Shown here in pieces: positions 21,861 through 33,230 of a stretch of DNA of 64,000 bases. The position numbers were made by a program, and so were the translations under genes. Source of the stretch: Coptis chinensis (Eukaryota > Streptophyta > Magnoliopsida > Ranunculales > Ranunculaceae); the NCBI GenBank assembly GCA_015680905.1, contig CM027384.1:69943001-70007000 (forward strand), written 5' to 3'. Every line of letters begins with the position of its first letter. The stretch's first letter is position 1. The notes under the pieces are model-generated. The model was not told where the DNA came from. It did not search any database and was given only the letters and a program-made list of their open reading frames with translations.

Positions 21861-23320
21861 TTAGTAGTCCTATTAACCATATATTCCGTAAATATTAAGA
21901 AAAACTGATATTTGTACTTAAGATCCTCAACACATTATACATAGTGTTTAGATGAACTGCCCGGAATATTTTTTTTTACAATTGTTTCAGTATGAAATTT
22001 GTATTTATTCTTGGAACTCCACCAACGGGGGTAGTATCCCCTTGGTAACACTAGTATATTTAGTTTGTCTAGAGGTTATATTTCCAAGGAAATTGTGTAA
22101 TCATGTTGCATGCTCTAGGGTGCCAAACCTAGTTGGATGTCCAATCATGATATATAAATCTTCGATACTATCTTTGGATTTGTTGCAATCGATCACGACA
22201 TATAGCCTTAATTATTATCCTTTTTCTATCTGGACATGGCCAATTTAGAGTGTAATTATCTACATTTGTTTGTAACAACACTCAATTTTAAGGATAAATG
22301 GTCCAAGATAGTGACCTTTTTAAGAAGGCAGTAGTATGTGTTACAACCTCAGCAGTAACACCAGATTATCAAAAAGCAAGAAAAAAAAATCATTTTAAAG
22401 GACAAGGTACCTCTATATAATAAAGGTCGGGCAGTTTGATGCTAATTTATGAAGAATAATATTTAGTTGGATGTTATGGCGACTTCTGTGTTCTTTTACA
22501 TGATAGCTCACTTCAGTCACAGACTATGGTTTTAATTAGCTCCCAAGGTCACGAATTTAGCCCAAGGCTTATCGTTTCCTTGGCACTCAGCGTAATTTCC
22601 CTTTTCATACAGAGAGGCAGGTCGGAAATACGACCAGCCAGAAACGCACCATGCAGACTACTACATAACATCGATAGACCTCATCTAATTAAGGGAATAC
22701 TTCAATAATAGGCCTCAAACCCAAACCATGAGTTATCTTGTAACTTGTAAAACCGGACTCCATGACTACCATCTAGACATCAAGTATCACCATTGCAGTA
22801 TCATCATGCCCAATTCCACACACAAAAAAAACTACTTAATGACACAAAAAAATATCGGGAAATCGAGTATGGAGAGAGGGAGAGAAAAAAAATAGGAACC
22901 TGTTTGCGTTCTTCCTTTACTCACGTGTAACTGAAAAAGAAGATTCTTTTTTTTGAAGAAATCATGAAAACAAGGTATAAATTAGTTAATTTCAAACTGG
23001 TATATGAGAAGAAAATCAAGAGGGGAGGAAGAAAGGAGGAAGAAACAAAACCGCCGCGCAATAATTTTCAGCCGACTTTTCGATTTTTTCCCATAATAGT
23101 TTGCCCTAAGTATAACTTATACCAAGTTCTAGCGCGAAACCAAAATTTTCAGTATCGAATTGGCGGTTTTTTATTTCTAATTTTGGTTTAAGGGTAGTCG
23201 GGCAAACCAGTGGCTGTTTAATTCTATTTAAACTAATTTTTCAATGGTTTTTCTATTCAAAAGGGAAACCAAAATATATTAACTAGAAAAAACCACGGTC
23301 TCTTTATTTTTTTTATTTCT
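21861..23320. other. CACTA interior, right part, no recognised gene
   Basis: AT-rich sequence with short open frames on the plus strand (21952-22248, 22526-22708, 22964-23191). None has a recognisable domain. Nothing else is seen. Confidence 0.5.
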
Positions 23321-23329
23321 CGGCTAGGA

Positions 23330-23700
23330 CAATGCCCAAAATATCGCCCATATATCGGAGATATATCCGATATATCTCGTTTTTTTGGTACACCGATATA
23401 GAAATATTCGATATATCTCAACCGAATATTGAATTATTTTTTTCCCAATATATATCGCAATTTCCGATATAATGATATATATCGACCGATATATACGATA
23501 TTTCCGATATAAAGTATCGACTTTGACCGATATATTGTGACGGTATTTCGATATAATCGGCGATATTTTCGATATATCAACATACAAAACAAAATTTTGA
23601 TCGGGTCAACAAAAAATAGATATCTCGATATTTACGATATATTCGATATATATCGATTTTTAGGTACATCGAAATATTCACCGAATTCAATATTTTGGAC
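23330..23700. repeat. AT-rich ATATCG / CGATATAT low-complexity array
   Basis: A dense run of ATATCG, CGATAT and TTCCGATAT words in both orientations over about 370 bp, with many short palindromes. Open frames here are only by-products of the repeat. Its position just inside the right subterminal array suggests a repeat expansion within the element. Confidence 0.85.
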
Positions 23701-23811
23701 CTTGGTCTAGCAAACCAATCACGCCTATTTCATTTCTATTTAACCTAATTTTTTTTGATTGATTTTTTCTAACTAATTAACTTAATAATTAATAGGTATA
23801 TCATTAATAAC

Positions 23812-24204
23812 ACACTCGAAGTCACATCACAAGTGATTTCAAAAACTTGACAAAATCACTCTTAAAGTGATGTTGAATACATAGATATTACATCACTTTA
23901 TAAGTGACACGGTGAGTAACAACACTTTTAAAGTGATGTTGAATACATAGATATTACATCACTTTATAAGTGATATGGCGAGTGACGTAAAAAAGTGTTA
24001 CTATATCACTATCATGACATCACTTATTAAAATGATGTTGTACAACTCTACTAAATCAGTCTTTTAAATAAGTGATGTTAAAAAAAGATTGTAATAATTA
24101 TTACATCACATGTTGAGAAAAGTGATGTCATAGTTTTCATATGACATCACTTCACTGAAAGTGATCTAAAATTAGTGATGTCATATGTCATATTTGTTGT
24201 AGTG
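23812..24204. repeat. Right subterminal repeat array and terminal inverted repeat of the CACTA element
   Basis: Multiple AAGTGATGT / ACATCACTT motifs occur in both orientations. A unit of about 68 bp starting CTTTTAAAGTGATGTTGAAT is present twice (near 23861 and 23925). The last ten bases mirror the left end. The ATG duplication follows at 24205-24207. Confidence 0.92.
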
Positions 24205-27200
24205 ATGGCCTCATATGCTAACCTCTAGCTATTCATTCTCTCCCATCACAACTGCTCCATTGATTATGGAGTCGTTTTTTCCAACCTTAGAAATTATTTG
24301 CTCTAAATGGAAAATAGAATCACGCTAGTGATATAACATTTATTCCTTCAAGAGTCGCTCTCTTGATTATCGAATACAAACTTTCCACCAGCAATAAGGA
24401 TGTTAATTATCTGATTTTGGCAAAGGACAGCCACGAAACATCAAGATAACAACATCACCATTCACCAATTCATTGCCTCCTCATCTATTGTTTGCTTTAG
24501 ATCTAAATGTTTACCTTTCATCATTGTGTTGCCTATGTTCAGTACCATGTCATTGCCTATGTTTATTCTCATAATCAAACACAATAGTTAGTATATATAC
24601 GCACAATGCAGTGATAAGGTAGTTCTCTACATTATATATACGCCCAAACTAAAAGTTTGAGAATTTTTTTATTACATCCTTTAATTTGTCCTCCATCATA
24701 AAAACCGTGATTATAAGATCTTAATTTCCTATTTTTTAGGAAATAATTGCGATAATCTTTCTTATTTTTTAGAAAATAATTGCTACAGATTCCAAATTGA
24801 AAGAGGTTTCTTTATGAATTTGTGGGGTAATTATGAGATTTTTCCTATTTAAAGATAATTGCTATTAATTTAAAAATAATCAACGTTTGCAATTGATGGA
24901 CTCTCATAGTCTCATTAGAGCTTGCCAATCAAGTAGATATCTATGTCACCATAACTCCATTAGAAGATGCTGCATATGATAGAGAAAATCATTCCTTGGA
25001 GGTACGTACAAAAGGTCTTAACTACACATTTGGTAGCAAAATTCTGAACACCCACACATGAACACGTCAACTGCATCACAAATAATCTATGGAGGCACAA
25101 ATTGTAGCAAGCAATATATATAATTCGAAGCATTAAATCTATTTCCTTTTAACTCTACCTTAATATTCAACTTGATTGCGTACTCTATCAGCCTATCCCA
25201 TATATATTCCCATGCGTCCCATTCTCAATCCCCTATGAAGTTCAGGTGTCGTTCAAGCAAAAGCCCCATTCCTACTTAAGGTTTTGGTCTAGCACTTCAC
25301 CTAATCGAATTCTTGTTGCATTTTCATTAAATCAATCAAATCAAACCAACTTGATTATAGCTCATCATGTCTTGTCGCTGAGAAACCATTACTAATTAAT
25401 CACTTGGATAAATCAATTTTTGTGGGGTTTCACGGAGAAGATGTAAGTTATATGGCTTTTTGAGTATAAGCTACTAACTTGGCCAATGACCCACTACTAA
25501 ATTTACTAACATCACGTGAAAATCTACTAACTCTTCTACTAACATCACTTTTGTGTAAGCTCATAGCATAACAATCTTTTTTTTTTTTTTTTGGAATTAT
25601 ATTGAATTGTATTGAATTATATTGTTGGTAAATGAAGAAGCATTTGCTCCATCAGAACGATCTTTTTGTCTAGAGCACTTTGGGTGATATACCCTCAAGT
25701 ATCACTTTGATAATGTGATTGATTCATGCAATATTAGACTGGGTAGAATAATAGCATGTTAAACGAAAATTAGTTAATGGATATAATTCTATGTAGAGAT
25801 GGAACCTAGACAGGGAACATAGTGTTTAGACAATCGAGGACACACCAAATCGATAACCTCCCCGTCCCAATACCTAAATACCATACATACGCCTAGGATA
25901 TATCAATATATAGCAACAAACTTCTCATTGTTTCCCTTTTGATACACTTTTTTCCACTCCACGTACTCTGAATCATCTATTTTTTCGTTGGGTTTGAATC
26001 CCTATCACTTCAATTCAACAAATTGGTCTAAGCGATCTAAACAAAAATCCTCAAATAACCTCTCATCATGAACAATTGTTCGTTAATCACTTTCCTACCA
26101 TGCTCAGGCGACACAACCCGACCCGTGATCACTACTCCCTTAAATCTACTCCAGATCGATTTTTCTCCAAAACTACAATAATCATTTTGTAATTGATCTT
26201 CTATCAATACATAACAGTGAATTACTATAATTGAAGCTTTCGGGAGAGCTAAAACATGAGTCAAAGCTAGCTCGAAGCACCCTGGGCCTTTAAAGTTATA
26301 GAGCTTATAAGAAAAACATATAACGACAAAAGCCATTTGAATGAGTATTTGTACGAAAATCCCAAGCAGAATATAATTTCTAACTCTAAACTATCTAGTT
26401 TCTATTATCTATAGGTGGGCAAAGATGATAAATTCATATTTTCTTCACACCATAGCAGTAGATATGCATTGAGGTAATGCCTAATTTATATCTAGTATGC
26501 CCTGAAATAAAATTATCAAAACAACATTCTATAGAAGATCATTAATTTGTCCAAAATAACATTTTATTGTATGCCCTGAAACTCAATATATTTTATGTGT
26601 ATGCCCTATAACTCAATAACATGTTTACTTGATTATTTGGACAGTCTCATAGATACCGAGCATATATAGAGGTATCATAATAGAGGAAACTATTTCTAAT
26701 AGAGTCGTAATTGTAATAGGAAGCTACTTAACTCGCACTTACTTATGGCAGGGAATTAGGCCGGGTTTGACCCGAATCTGACCCGACCCAAATCTGAATA
26801 GTTCAGGTTCGGGTCGATTTTCATATTCGTTTATTTATTTGGGTCGGGTTCGGATTTGGATACGTCGTATTCGGGTTTGGATATAATTTTTGGGTTTTTT
26901 TTTTAATTTTTAGTGTTATCTGATCGGGTCGGTCGGGATTTCAATTTGATTCGGGTTCGGATTTGGATATAACCATATCCGACCCAAACCCGACCCCGTT
27001 CCTTGCCCTACACATACTTACACTAGCACTCAAATAGTAGGAAGAGTTTTAATTAGACTCAAAAGCTTTAATTACACGTGGCATAATAGATTCAAAAACT
27101 TTAAAACATTTGTTATAACCGTAATACAAAGTTATGGCAAATAACATGCATATGGCACCCTACACGCAGATTATATAGATGGCCAAGATAGAAAATGCTT

Positions 27201-27739
27201 AGAAAAGGAAGCCTGGAGATTTTGCAGACTCGGCTGAGTACTAATTAAGCTTCCACTTATTTTCTTTTTAGGATTGTGATATTATTTCTCTTGGTATATA
27301 TACTTAGAGAGATTTGTATAAATTTTCCTCAGCAATCTATAGCTCACTATCTTCTTATATTCTCTCGTATGATTTTCAAGGGGGTTGTACCTGTTTCTTG
27401 TTCGTACTTTGCAGAACGTTATACCAATTGCACTTAGGAACTGATTAATCCATTACCATACATGTAAATTTCCAGTTTTATTTGAACCTTTTGATTGTGC
27501 AATATGATGGCATCAACTTGAAAATGGAGTTATCTAACGTTTCATACAGGTAATGATCATAAGTGGTATCTGGTATGATGATATATTAAGAGAATCGAGG
27601 AAAGAGCCACACAAGCACATTTACAAAATGCGAACTTCAATCAAATTAAGGCCAATCATCATATATACAAAAGAAGGGGAGAAAAGTTCTTGTTTATATA
27701 AGACTTCCGCAATATATAACCTGCATCATTCTCAAAACA
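24205..27739. other. Intergenic DNA right of the CACTA element, no gene seen
   Basis: Starts with the ATG target duplication. The sequence is AT-rich with no convincing exon. A minus-strand open frame at 26037-26336 has no recognisable family. A degenerate GGGTCGGGTTCGG-type low-complexity block lies at about 26760-27000 (repeated words for Gly/Arg/Thr-rich translations, not a gene). Confidence 0.55.
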
Positions 27740-28285
27740 GAACATTTTCAAGATACAACAAAATCTGATCTATTAAAGGTCTTGCTTCAGGGGATCTATT
27801 TGTGCAAGCCAAAGCAATGTCCAAAACCTGCACTGCCTGCTTCCTCTCTTTCTATTATACAGTGTACCTGAGATGGTGCTTCAGCGCGCCCCCAACCCTA
27901 TGTCGTTTTTCTGCATCAACTTCTGAAGGGTTGGATTGGTTGTCTCCATCCCGCTAGAGTAGGTACATTAATTAGGTACCTCTCGTTCCAGGGATCCTAG
28001 GATAGGGCAGGGCAGGCAAACTAACAAACATGGTGGGTCTACCAATTGAATGAAGCCATAGTCTGACAAATATGCTGAGAAATCGGTTCTAATTAGGACG
28101 TTGGAAATTTTTATGTTACCATGAACATTCAGTTGGAATTTTTTCTCATGCAGAGGTGATTGTCCATGGATGTATGATATGGCTTTCGCGATGTGGAGTA
28201 CAATCGTTAACCGCTGATACCAATCTAGAGGGGTGTGACCAAGCTCCCTTGCACATGTAAAGAGATAGTCATCCAGTGAAAGAGT
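27740..28285 (-). pseudogene. Receptor-like kinase C-terminal domain fragment
   Basis: The minus strand reads LDDYLFTCARELGHTPLDWY, QRLTIVLHIAKAISYIHGQS, NVHGNIKISNVLIRTDFSAY and LSDYGFIQL. After a break it continues QAVQVLDIALACTNRSPEAR then PLIDQ. The HGNIKISNVL segment occupies the place of the catalytic HRDxKxxN loop (no Asp, as in atypical plant RLKs), and SDYG replaces DFG. The ALACTxxSPEARP motif is the usual C-lobe end. A non-homologous stretch with stops separates the two parts (about 27850-28000), and the N-lobe is missing. It looks like an old fragment of an LRR-type or similar RLK, not a working gene. Confidence 0.75.
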
Positions 28286-28755
28286 TTACTTGGACCATTT
28301 AAGACATGCAATTGGAAAACAGGACAAATCGTTCGTTTGAAAAGTAGTCAATATCTTGAGAGCAGCCCAAGTATATTTTACAAACAAGAAATTGGGCTAG
28401 AGAGTCTCATTTAAAAAAAAAACAACTCAAAAGCCCTATCTATAATTTTTTTGGGTTTTAATACCCCTACATTGTTTTTATCCGCCATAAGTGTTTTTTT
28501 ATAGAAAATCTTTAGAATCTAAACTTTTGACTCGAGACCAGGTGCCACCTGTTATTTTTTAATATAAATTATTCTCTTTTTCACCCTTCCAAGATAACTA
28601 CTTGTTGATAAGATAACTACCAGAATAAGATTGAATAAGATAACTACTAGAACAAAAAGAGTAGATTTTGGTTTTGAATAGAATTTAGCAAAAAAGTACC
28701 GTGTATTGCTCCAAAAGTTAAATTTGACACTACCTGTTTTCATCCGAATGTGGAT

Positions 28756-28893
28756 GTTATAAACTTATACATTTTAAAATGCAGATGCACCATGTTATAA
28801 ACTTATATATTTTAAAATGCAGATGCACCACGTTATAAACTTATACATTTTAAAATGCATATACACCACGCATTTTAAAATGCAGATACAAAA
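28756..28893. repeat. 38-bp tandem repeat, about 3.5 copies
   Basis: The unit GTTATAAACTTATACATTTT plus AAAATGCAGATGCACCAT repeats at 28756, 28794 and 28832. A partial fourth copy is shortened to the palindromic GCATTTTAAAATGC part. Confidence 0.92.
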
Positions 28894-28924
28894 TGCATTG
28901 GATTATTTATTTTGTGGGTTTGAT

Positions 28925-29130
28925 TAACTACTATTAAATGAAACGGGTTGGTTTAGGGTTTAATGTTTATAAATTTAGGATATAGGGATTAGGGTTTAGT
29001 GTCTTAAGGTTTAGGCTTTAGGCTTAGGGTCTAGTTTATAGGGGTTAGGGTTTAGTGTCTTAAGGTTTAGGGTTTAGGCTTAGGGTCCAGTTTATAATGA
29101 TTTTGGGTTTAGTGTCTAGTGGTTTGGAGT
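28925..29130. repeat. Degenerate interstitial telomere-like repeats (TTTAGGG-related)
   Basis: Many GGTTTAGGG, TTAGGGTTTAG and related words in one orientation, interspersed with TTAAGGTTTAGG and GTCTAG variants. The higher-order phrase TTAGTGTCTTAAGGTTTAGG occurs twice. The plant telomere unit is TTTAGGG. This tract is a diverged internal relative rather than a recent telomere. Confidence 0.7.
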
Positions 29131-30089
29131 TTAGACTTAACGACTATTGTCAAATGCCTCCACAAAATATTGGAGGCATAATATTTTTAGTTTTTTCATT
29201 ACTGAAAAGCTAGTGTGCGCAGGGTGTACTCAGCGTATAGCATCTGGGCCACTCATATAGGCACAATACTGGTGTATTGCAGCAAAGAAGTACTATCCAA
29301 GGGCTCTCATTTCCGCGCACTCATACACTCTGATGCACCCTAGATATCCTCTTTTCATTATATGCATTTTTAAATGTGAAGGCAGCAGGTAGTTATAAGT
29401 GAATTTTTTGTGTGAAATTTAATTTTTTGTTTTGTATCCCACTATGTTACTGGGTAGATAGTCGGTTATGTTTGTTTCCAAGTGAGGATATTTTGGTCTA
29501 TTCCTGGTAAAGTTGGATAACAGGTGGTTAGTTCCATATTCTGGTCAAATTGGGGTATTAAATTCTAAACAAATTTAAGAGGAGTCTTAGGACTACTAAA
29601 TATTTGTAACTAACTCCTCTAGACTAATTTTCTGATTTTACAAACTTGTTCATTATACGTAACATGCTCATCAACCATCTTAATCAAGATTCAGAGAGGA
29701 TTTGCTTTTTGCTACAACATGTTCACAATATATAGGATCAATTTCGTTAAAAAATTAGTCTATCCCAAGGTAATTATCTAGGCGTACGTGTGTTCTTTCA
29801 GTGAGGGAAATCAATCAAGTAGAGACAAATGCAAAATAGACCTCAAACAATTTTAGGATACGGTTCATTTGTTATGGTGTTGGTAATTATGTTGCTGGCA
29901 AGATTGCGATGTTCAGCACTGCGTTTCACATGTTATGTTCAAAGGAGTATCAAATGAGTCGATTTCAATCAGCTTCTCAGTTATAGTACTACTCTACTCT
30001 AATTATGGTACTTTGATTGTAAACTTTTAAGTACATATGGGAAGTGTTTCAATTAGAGTAGTATTATTCCTTAATTACACGTAGGAAGT

Positions 30090-30219
30090 GTTTCAATTAG
30101 AGTAGGAAGGGTTTCAATTAGAGATCCATGTGGTGTAGTAGACTTAAAAACTTTGATATTAGAGTGCCACCTAGGAGAGAGAAAAATCTCACCTAGAGCT
30201 CTCTGCTTTAGTATATAGA
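30090..30219 (-). mobile_element. 5' end of a leftward Helitron (element B), remainder not delimited
   Basis: Read on the minus strand, the end starts with TCTATATACTAAAGCA at 30219, the same first 16 bases as the neighbouring element C, followed by a GCTCTAGGTGAG and TAGGTGGCAC context typical of plant Helitron 5' ends. I could not find its 3' CTRR end to the left. It may begin anywhere in 28.9-30.0 kb or be truncated. Confidence 0.65.
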
Positions 30220-31076
30220 CTAGCTTGTAGGCCCGTGCATACGCACCAGCTCTTTTGAAAACATTTAGATTTTTTTTCAGAAAATTGGTACTACCATTTT
30301 TCATTTTCTAACAAATTGTTTTAAATGTAGTTTTAATTAAATTTTAAAAACCCGTTTTTTCAATTGGGAGAGAGATCCTGTTTTAATAGGAGAATAATTC
30401 ATGTTTTAATTATATATGTTAGATTTTCCCTTTTCAATAGGGAAGGAATTCTCATTTTAATAGGAAAATAATTTCCGCTTTAATTAGAAGTGTTAGAATT
30501 TGTTTTAATATGAGATGAATTCCCGTTGTAAAAAAAATATTCTCGTTTTTCAAATATGAGAGAAATTCTCAATTTAATAGGAGATGACATGGAATTTTAA
30601 TAGTGCTCGAAAAATACCCCTTGTGGGAGCTTTAATATTAAGATATAGATTCGAAATAAGTTGGTGCTTTATCATAGACACTAAAATTGTATGATTTGTA
30701 ATAGGAAATTAGTTTATACAAATCACCTATCTTGTAGCAATTTTTTTTTATTTGATCAAATATATAAGAATTTGAACACTAAAAGTGTTTGATTCGTAAT
30801 ATGAAATTACCTTATACAAATCACCTATTTTTTAGCAATTTTTTTTTAATCAAATATATAAGAATTGGAAATACACTCAAACTCTCCAAATATAAGAATT
30901 AGAAATACACTCAAACTCTCCACAGAGGTTCCATACACATGAGATTAGGCTATTAGAAAATACTATATTTCATATTAAAGTGCCACATAGGATAGAGAAA
31001 AGGATAACTCTCATATTAAAGTGCCACATAGGAGAGAGAAAATTCTCGTTTAAAGGTCTATGCTTTAGTATATAGA
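30220..31076 (-). mobile_element. Short non-autonomous Helitron (element C)
   Basis: On the minus strand the element begins with TCTATATACTAAAGCATAG at 31076 and ends with CTAG at 30223-30220. A small GTGC/GCAC stem (30235-30246) precedes the end. It carries no open frame and consists of AT-rich DNA with short internal repeats (GTGCCACATAGG twice). It abuts element B on the left and element A on the right with no base between. Confidence 0.75.
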
Positions 31077-31116
31077 CTAGGTATTATATCCGGGCATATG
31101 CCCGGGTTTTTTTTTG

Positions 31117-31248
31117 AAATTTTCATTTCCAGCATTGTGTAATAGGAGTAAGGGTATTATCATGTAATTTAACTAATTGTGAAATTTCATTTCCAGCATT
31201 GTGTAATAGGAGTAAGTGTATTATCATGTAATTTAACTAATTGAGAAA
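31117..31248. repeat. 66-bp tandem duplication next to the Helitron 3' end
   Basis: CATTTCCAGCATTGTGTAAT with its flanks through TTTAACTAATTG is repeated once with two or three differences. Confidence 0.85.
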
Positions 31249-31381
31249 TTATTGCATAATAAATCACAAACATGTAATAAATTTAAGCATATATTTGCGT
31301 GCTTGATAAGTTTAAAACTTGGCACAATCTATAACCTAATTATTGCTCCTAAAATAAATAATAGTTCCATTAAAATTTATT

Positions 31382-31990
31382 CTACTGATCATCATCATCA
31401 CTAATGTTGATTATCTGAACAACTTCATCACTCGTCATGTCAACATTAGCAAATGATGTTCGTAATTCTCTATTTTCTTGTCCAACGTGCATGATATCGA
31501 CATGCAGTTCTTGATTTATTTCATGAAACTGTTCATTGGCTTCTTGAAGTTGTATGATTTCGTTTGTAGCTTCTTCATGAATCTGACACAGATCATTGAT
31601 TTCGCTCCTTGCTTCTTTAAGTTGTTGTCGTATATGGCTAAGTTCTTTGAAGTTGAAATCTCTGACGTCGAATTGGTACAATCCACAAAGTGATGTGAGA
31701 GCAGCCTGTGCAGCTTGATTTTCAGCTATATTTTGTGTTTCTTCCAGAGTTCCATAACATGTTTGCAATGTTCACGAATTATCATAGTCGTCACAATCTT
31801 CTTTAAATATTCCTTGTAGAATAGGAACGTCTATTGTCACATTAGATCCAAATCTATCGCCTATAATTTCCGTTTTGTAAACTGGTGGTATATAAATTTT
31901 GTTATGCAACAGTATCTGATTCAATATTGCTTTCCTTGAAATAGGAAATATTTTATCATGATCCATTTTGTTGCACAAAAAATTAAACAT
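31382..31990 (-). pseudogene. ORF with a dsRNA-binding-like segment and a coiled coil, one in-frame TGA
   Basis: From ATG 31990 the frame reads about 73 codons, meets one TGA (31769-31771), and continues in the same frame to 31382, 202 sense codons in all. The first part has YIPPVYKTEIIGDRFGSNVT, then after the stop TLEETQNIAENQAAQAALTS. Pxx(Y)xT, FxSxV and the Ala-rich helix EExxNxAxxxAALxxL are the pattern of a double-stranded RNA-binding domain, but this is a weak match. A long heptad segment follows (31400-31650: ELSHIRQQLKEARSEINDLC onward). It ends in an acidic DDDDQ tail. No known Helitron protein of this type comes to mind. It could be a captured host gene or an element-specific ORF. 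It lies between the RPA-like gene and the 3' end. Confidence 0.45.
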
Positions 31991-33084
31991 AATTAGTACG
32001 TTAAATTATAAATAAGTTTATATACATGTTGGCATAATATCTACTATCGTGCCGATGCAATATTTCGGATATGGCATTTACCAATACATTTGTTAATTAT
32101 ATTTGTTAAAGTAATATGCCAAGAAATATTTATGAATTCCAAATTCTAAATTCCAAATATTTACTAAAGTACGTGTAATTCAAATTCCACATAGCGATAT
32201 TTCTAAATTCCAAATAATTAGAATTCAAAAATTCAAATTCCACATAGTGATATTTCCAGATTCCAAATTCCACATAGCAATATTTCTTTATTATTCAACA
32301 ATTCAAAAACACGCGCCATTGGCACTCTAGCAGTACTGCTATTTCTGGTTTGGTTAATCATTACTGATAATTTCATAAAGCAATGCTATGACTTTGAGTA
32401 TGATAAATATACTCAAAATTTGGAAAGAAAGCATTGAAGAATTGTAAATTCAATGTAATTTTTTCTAGTTATCCAAGTTTATTTTTTTTTATTTTTTTTA
32501 ATCTTACAGTCTACTCTAGAATCCATTGTAATTGTAAAGCTTTGGAAAGAATTTGTAAAGAGAAAATAATTGACATACCTGTAAGTTGAAAACTGGAAAG
32601 AAATTAGATTGTTGCAAAGAAGAAATCAGCGAATATTTGTGTAGTCGGATCTGGTGTTATATAGAGTTGATTTTGTTGATTTTAGAATTCTAGTTGATTT
32701 TGAATTTGAAATATTGTTCTGTATCAGAATTCCGAATTGGTTTTGAATTGGTAAGCCGTATATTTGGATTTGATTTTTTGTTTAGAAATCTATTGCTATT
32801 GCTCTGTAAAATAGGTTCGTAGAATATGTAAATATTCACATAGCAGTACTTTAACCTTGCAAAATTCTTAGGTTGACCAATATCATTTCCAGCACCCACC
32901 CCCTCCCAATAAAGGTTTTTGCTCTATTTCTTTAGTGATTGAGATGCAATTTTAGAAGATTTTTGAAACCTTGTATTGCAAGGTCGAGTTGTTTATTAGG
33001 GAAGTAAACTTTACTTCTATCAAGTTTTTGTGCTGAGTCTTCACTTTGATTAGAATACATGAATATTTTATATGGTGAAGTGAT
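31991..33084. other. Helitron interior, non-coding
   Basis: AT-rich spacer. A word similar to AATTCCACATAGNGATATTTC occurs three times near 32180-32290. No gene seen. Confidence 0.5.
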
Positions 33085-33230
33085 GATAGAAATCTTTATT
33101 TGATAGTAACATCACCACAGTCCACAATCATTAAAATCTGTTTATGAATGTGCTATTGGGAATTTTGGTATTCGTCAATATGGTGGAATTTTGATTGGAA
33201 CTGTTGTTTATCCAAAAGCGAATTAGAAGG
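33085..33230 (+). pseudogene. Captured vacuolar sorting receptor (VSR) exon, 5' half
   Basis: The plus strand reads [20 protein letters not shown], then [12 protein letters not shown], followed by a TAG where the family has Gln (NQKAC). This is the protease-associated domain region near the N-terminus of plant VSR proteins. It is cut at 33230 by the LTR retrotransposon. The other half resumes at 38767 after the GAAGG duplication. Upstream sequence (about 33085-33120) still resembles SLxVTSP with a frameshift. Confidence 0.88.

Larger units (their letters stand above)
512..24204 (-). mobile_element. CACTA (En/Spm) DNA transposon, about 23.7 kb, with captured host gene fragments
   Basis: The element opens with CACTACAACA at 512. 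It closes with the reverse complement, TGTTGTAGTG, ending at 24204. Directly outside both ends lies ATG (509-511 and 24205-24207), the 3-bp target duplication expected for CACTA elements. Both ends carry arrays of a short CATCACTT / AAGTGATG motif in both orientations, the usual kind of subterminal binding site. The two genes in the right half (TNP2-like and TNPA-like, both minus strand) confirm the superfamily. Both genes are interrupted, so the copy is probably not autonomous now. Between 1.3 and 13.4 kb it holds exon-intron pieces of at least seven host genes on the minus strand, and at 21.4 kb an eighth on the plus strand. It also contains a truncated LINE and several local duplications. 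The size and number of captured genes are at the high end for this superfamily. Confidence 0.95.

Noticed and set aside
23324..23587. Minus-strand Ile/Tyr-rich frame of 87 codons
   Set aside because: Translation of the ATATCG repeat.
26037..26336. Minus-strand 99-codon frame
   Set aside because: No family motif, no homology that I recognise, surrounded by non-coding AT-rich DNA.
26760..27000. GGGTCGGGTTCGG-rich block that resembles a coding or GC-box region
   Set aside because: Degenerate low-complexity repeat in both orientations with no open frame or gene nearby.
29211..29260. Possible 3' end of Helitron B (GCTAG followed by a GTGTGCGCA hairpin-like word)
   Set aside because: The flanking base does not fit the A/T insertion rule and the stem is weak, so the left end of B is left open.
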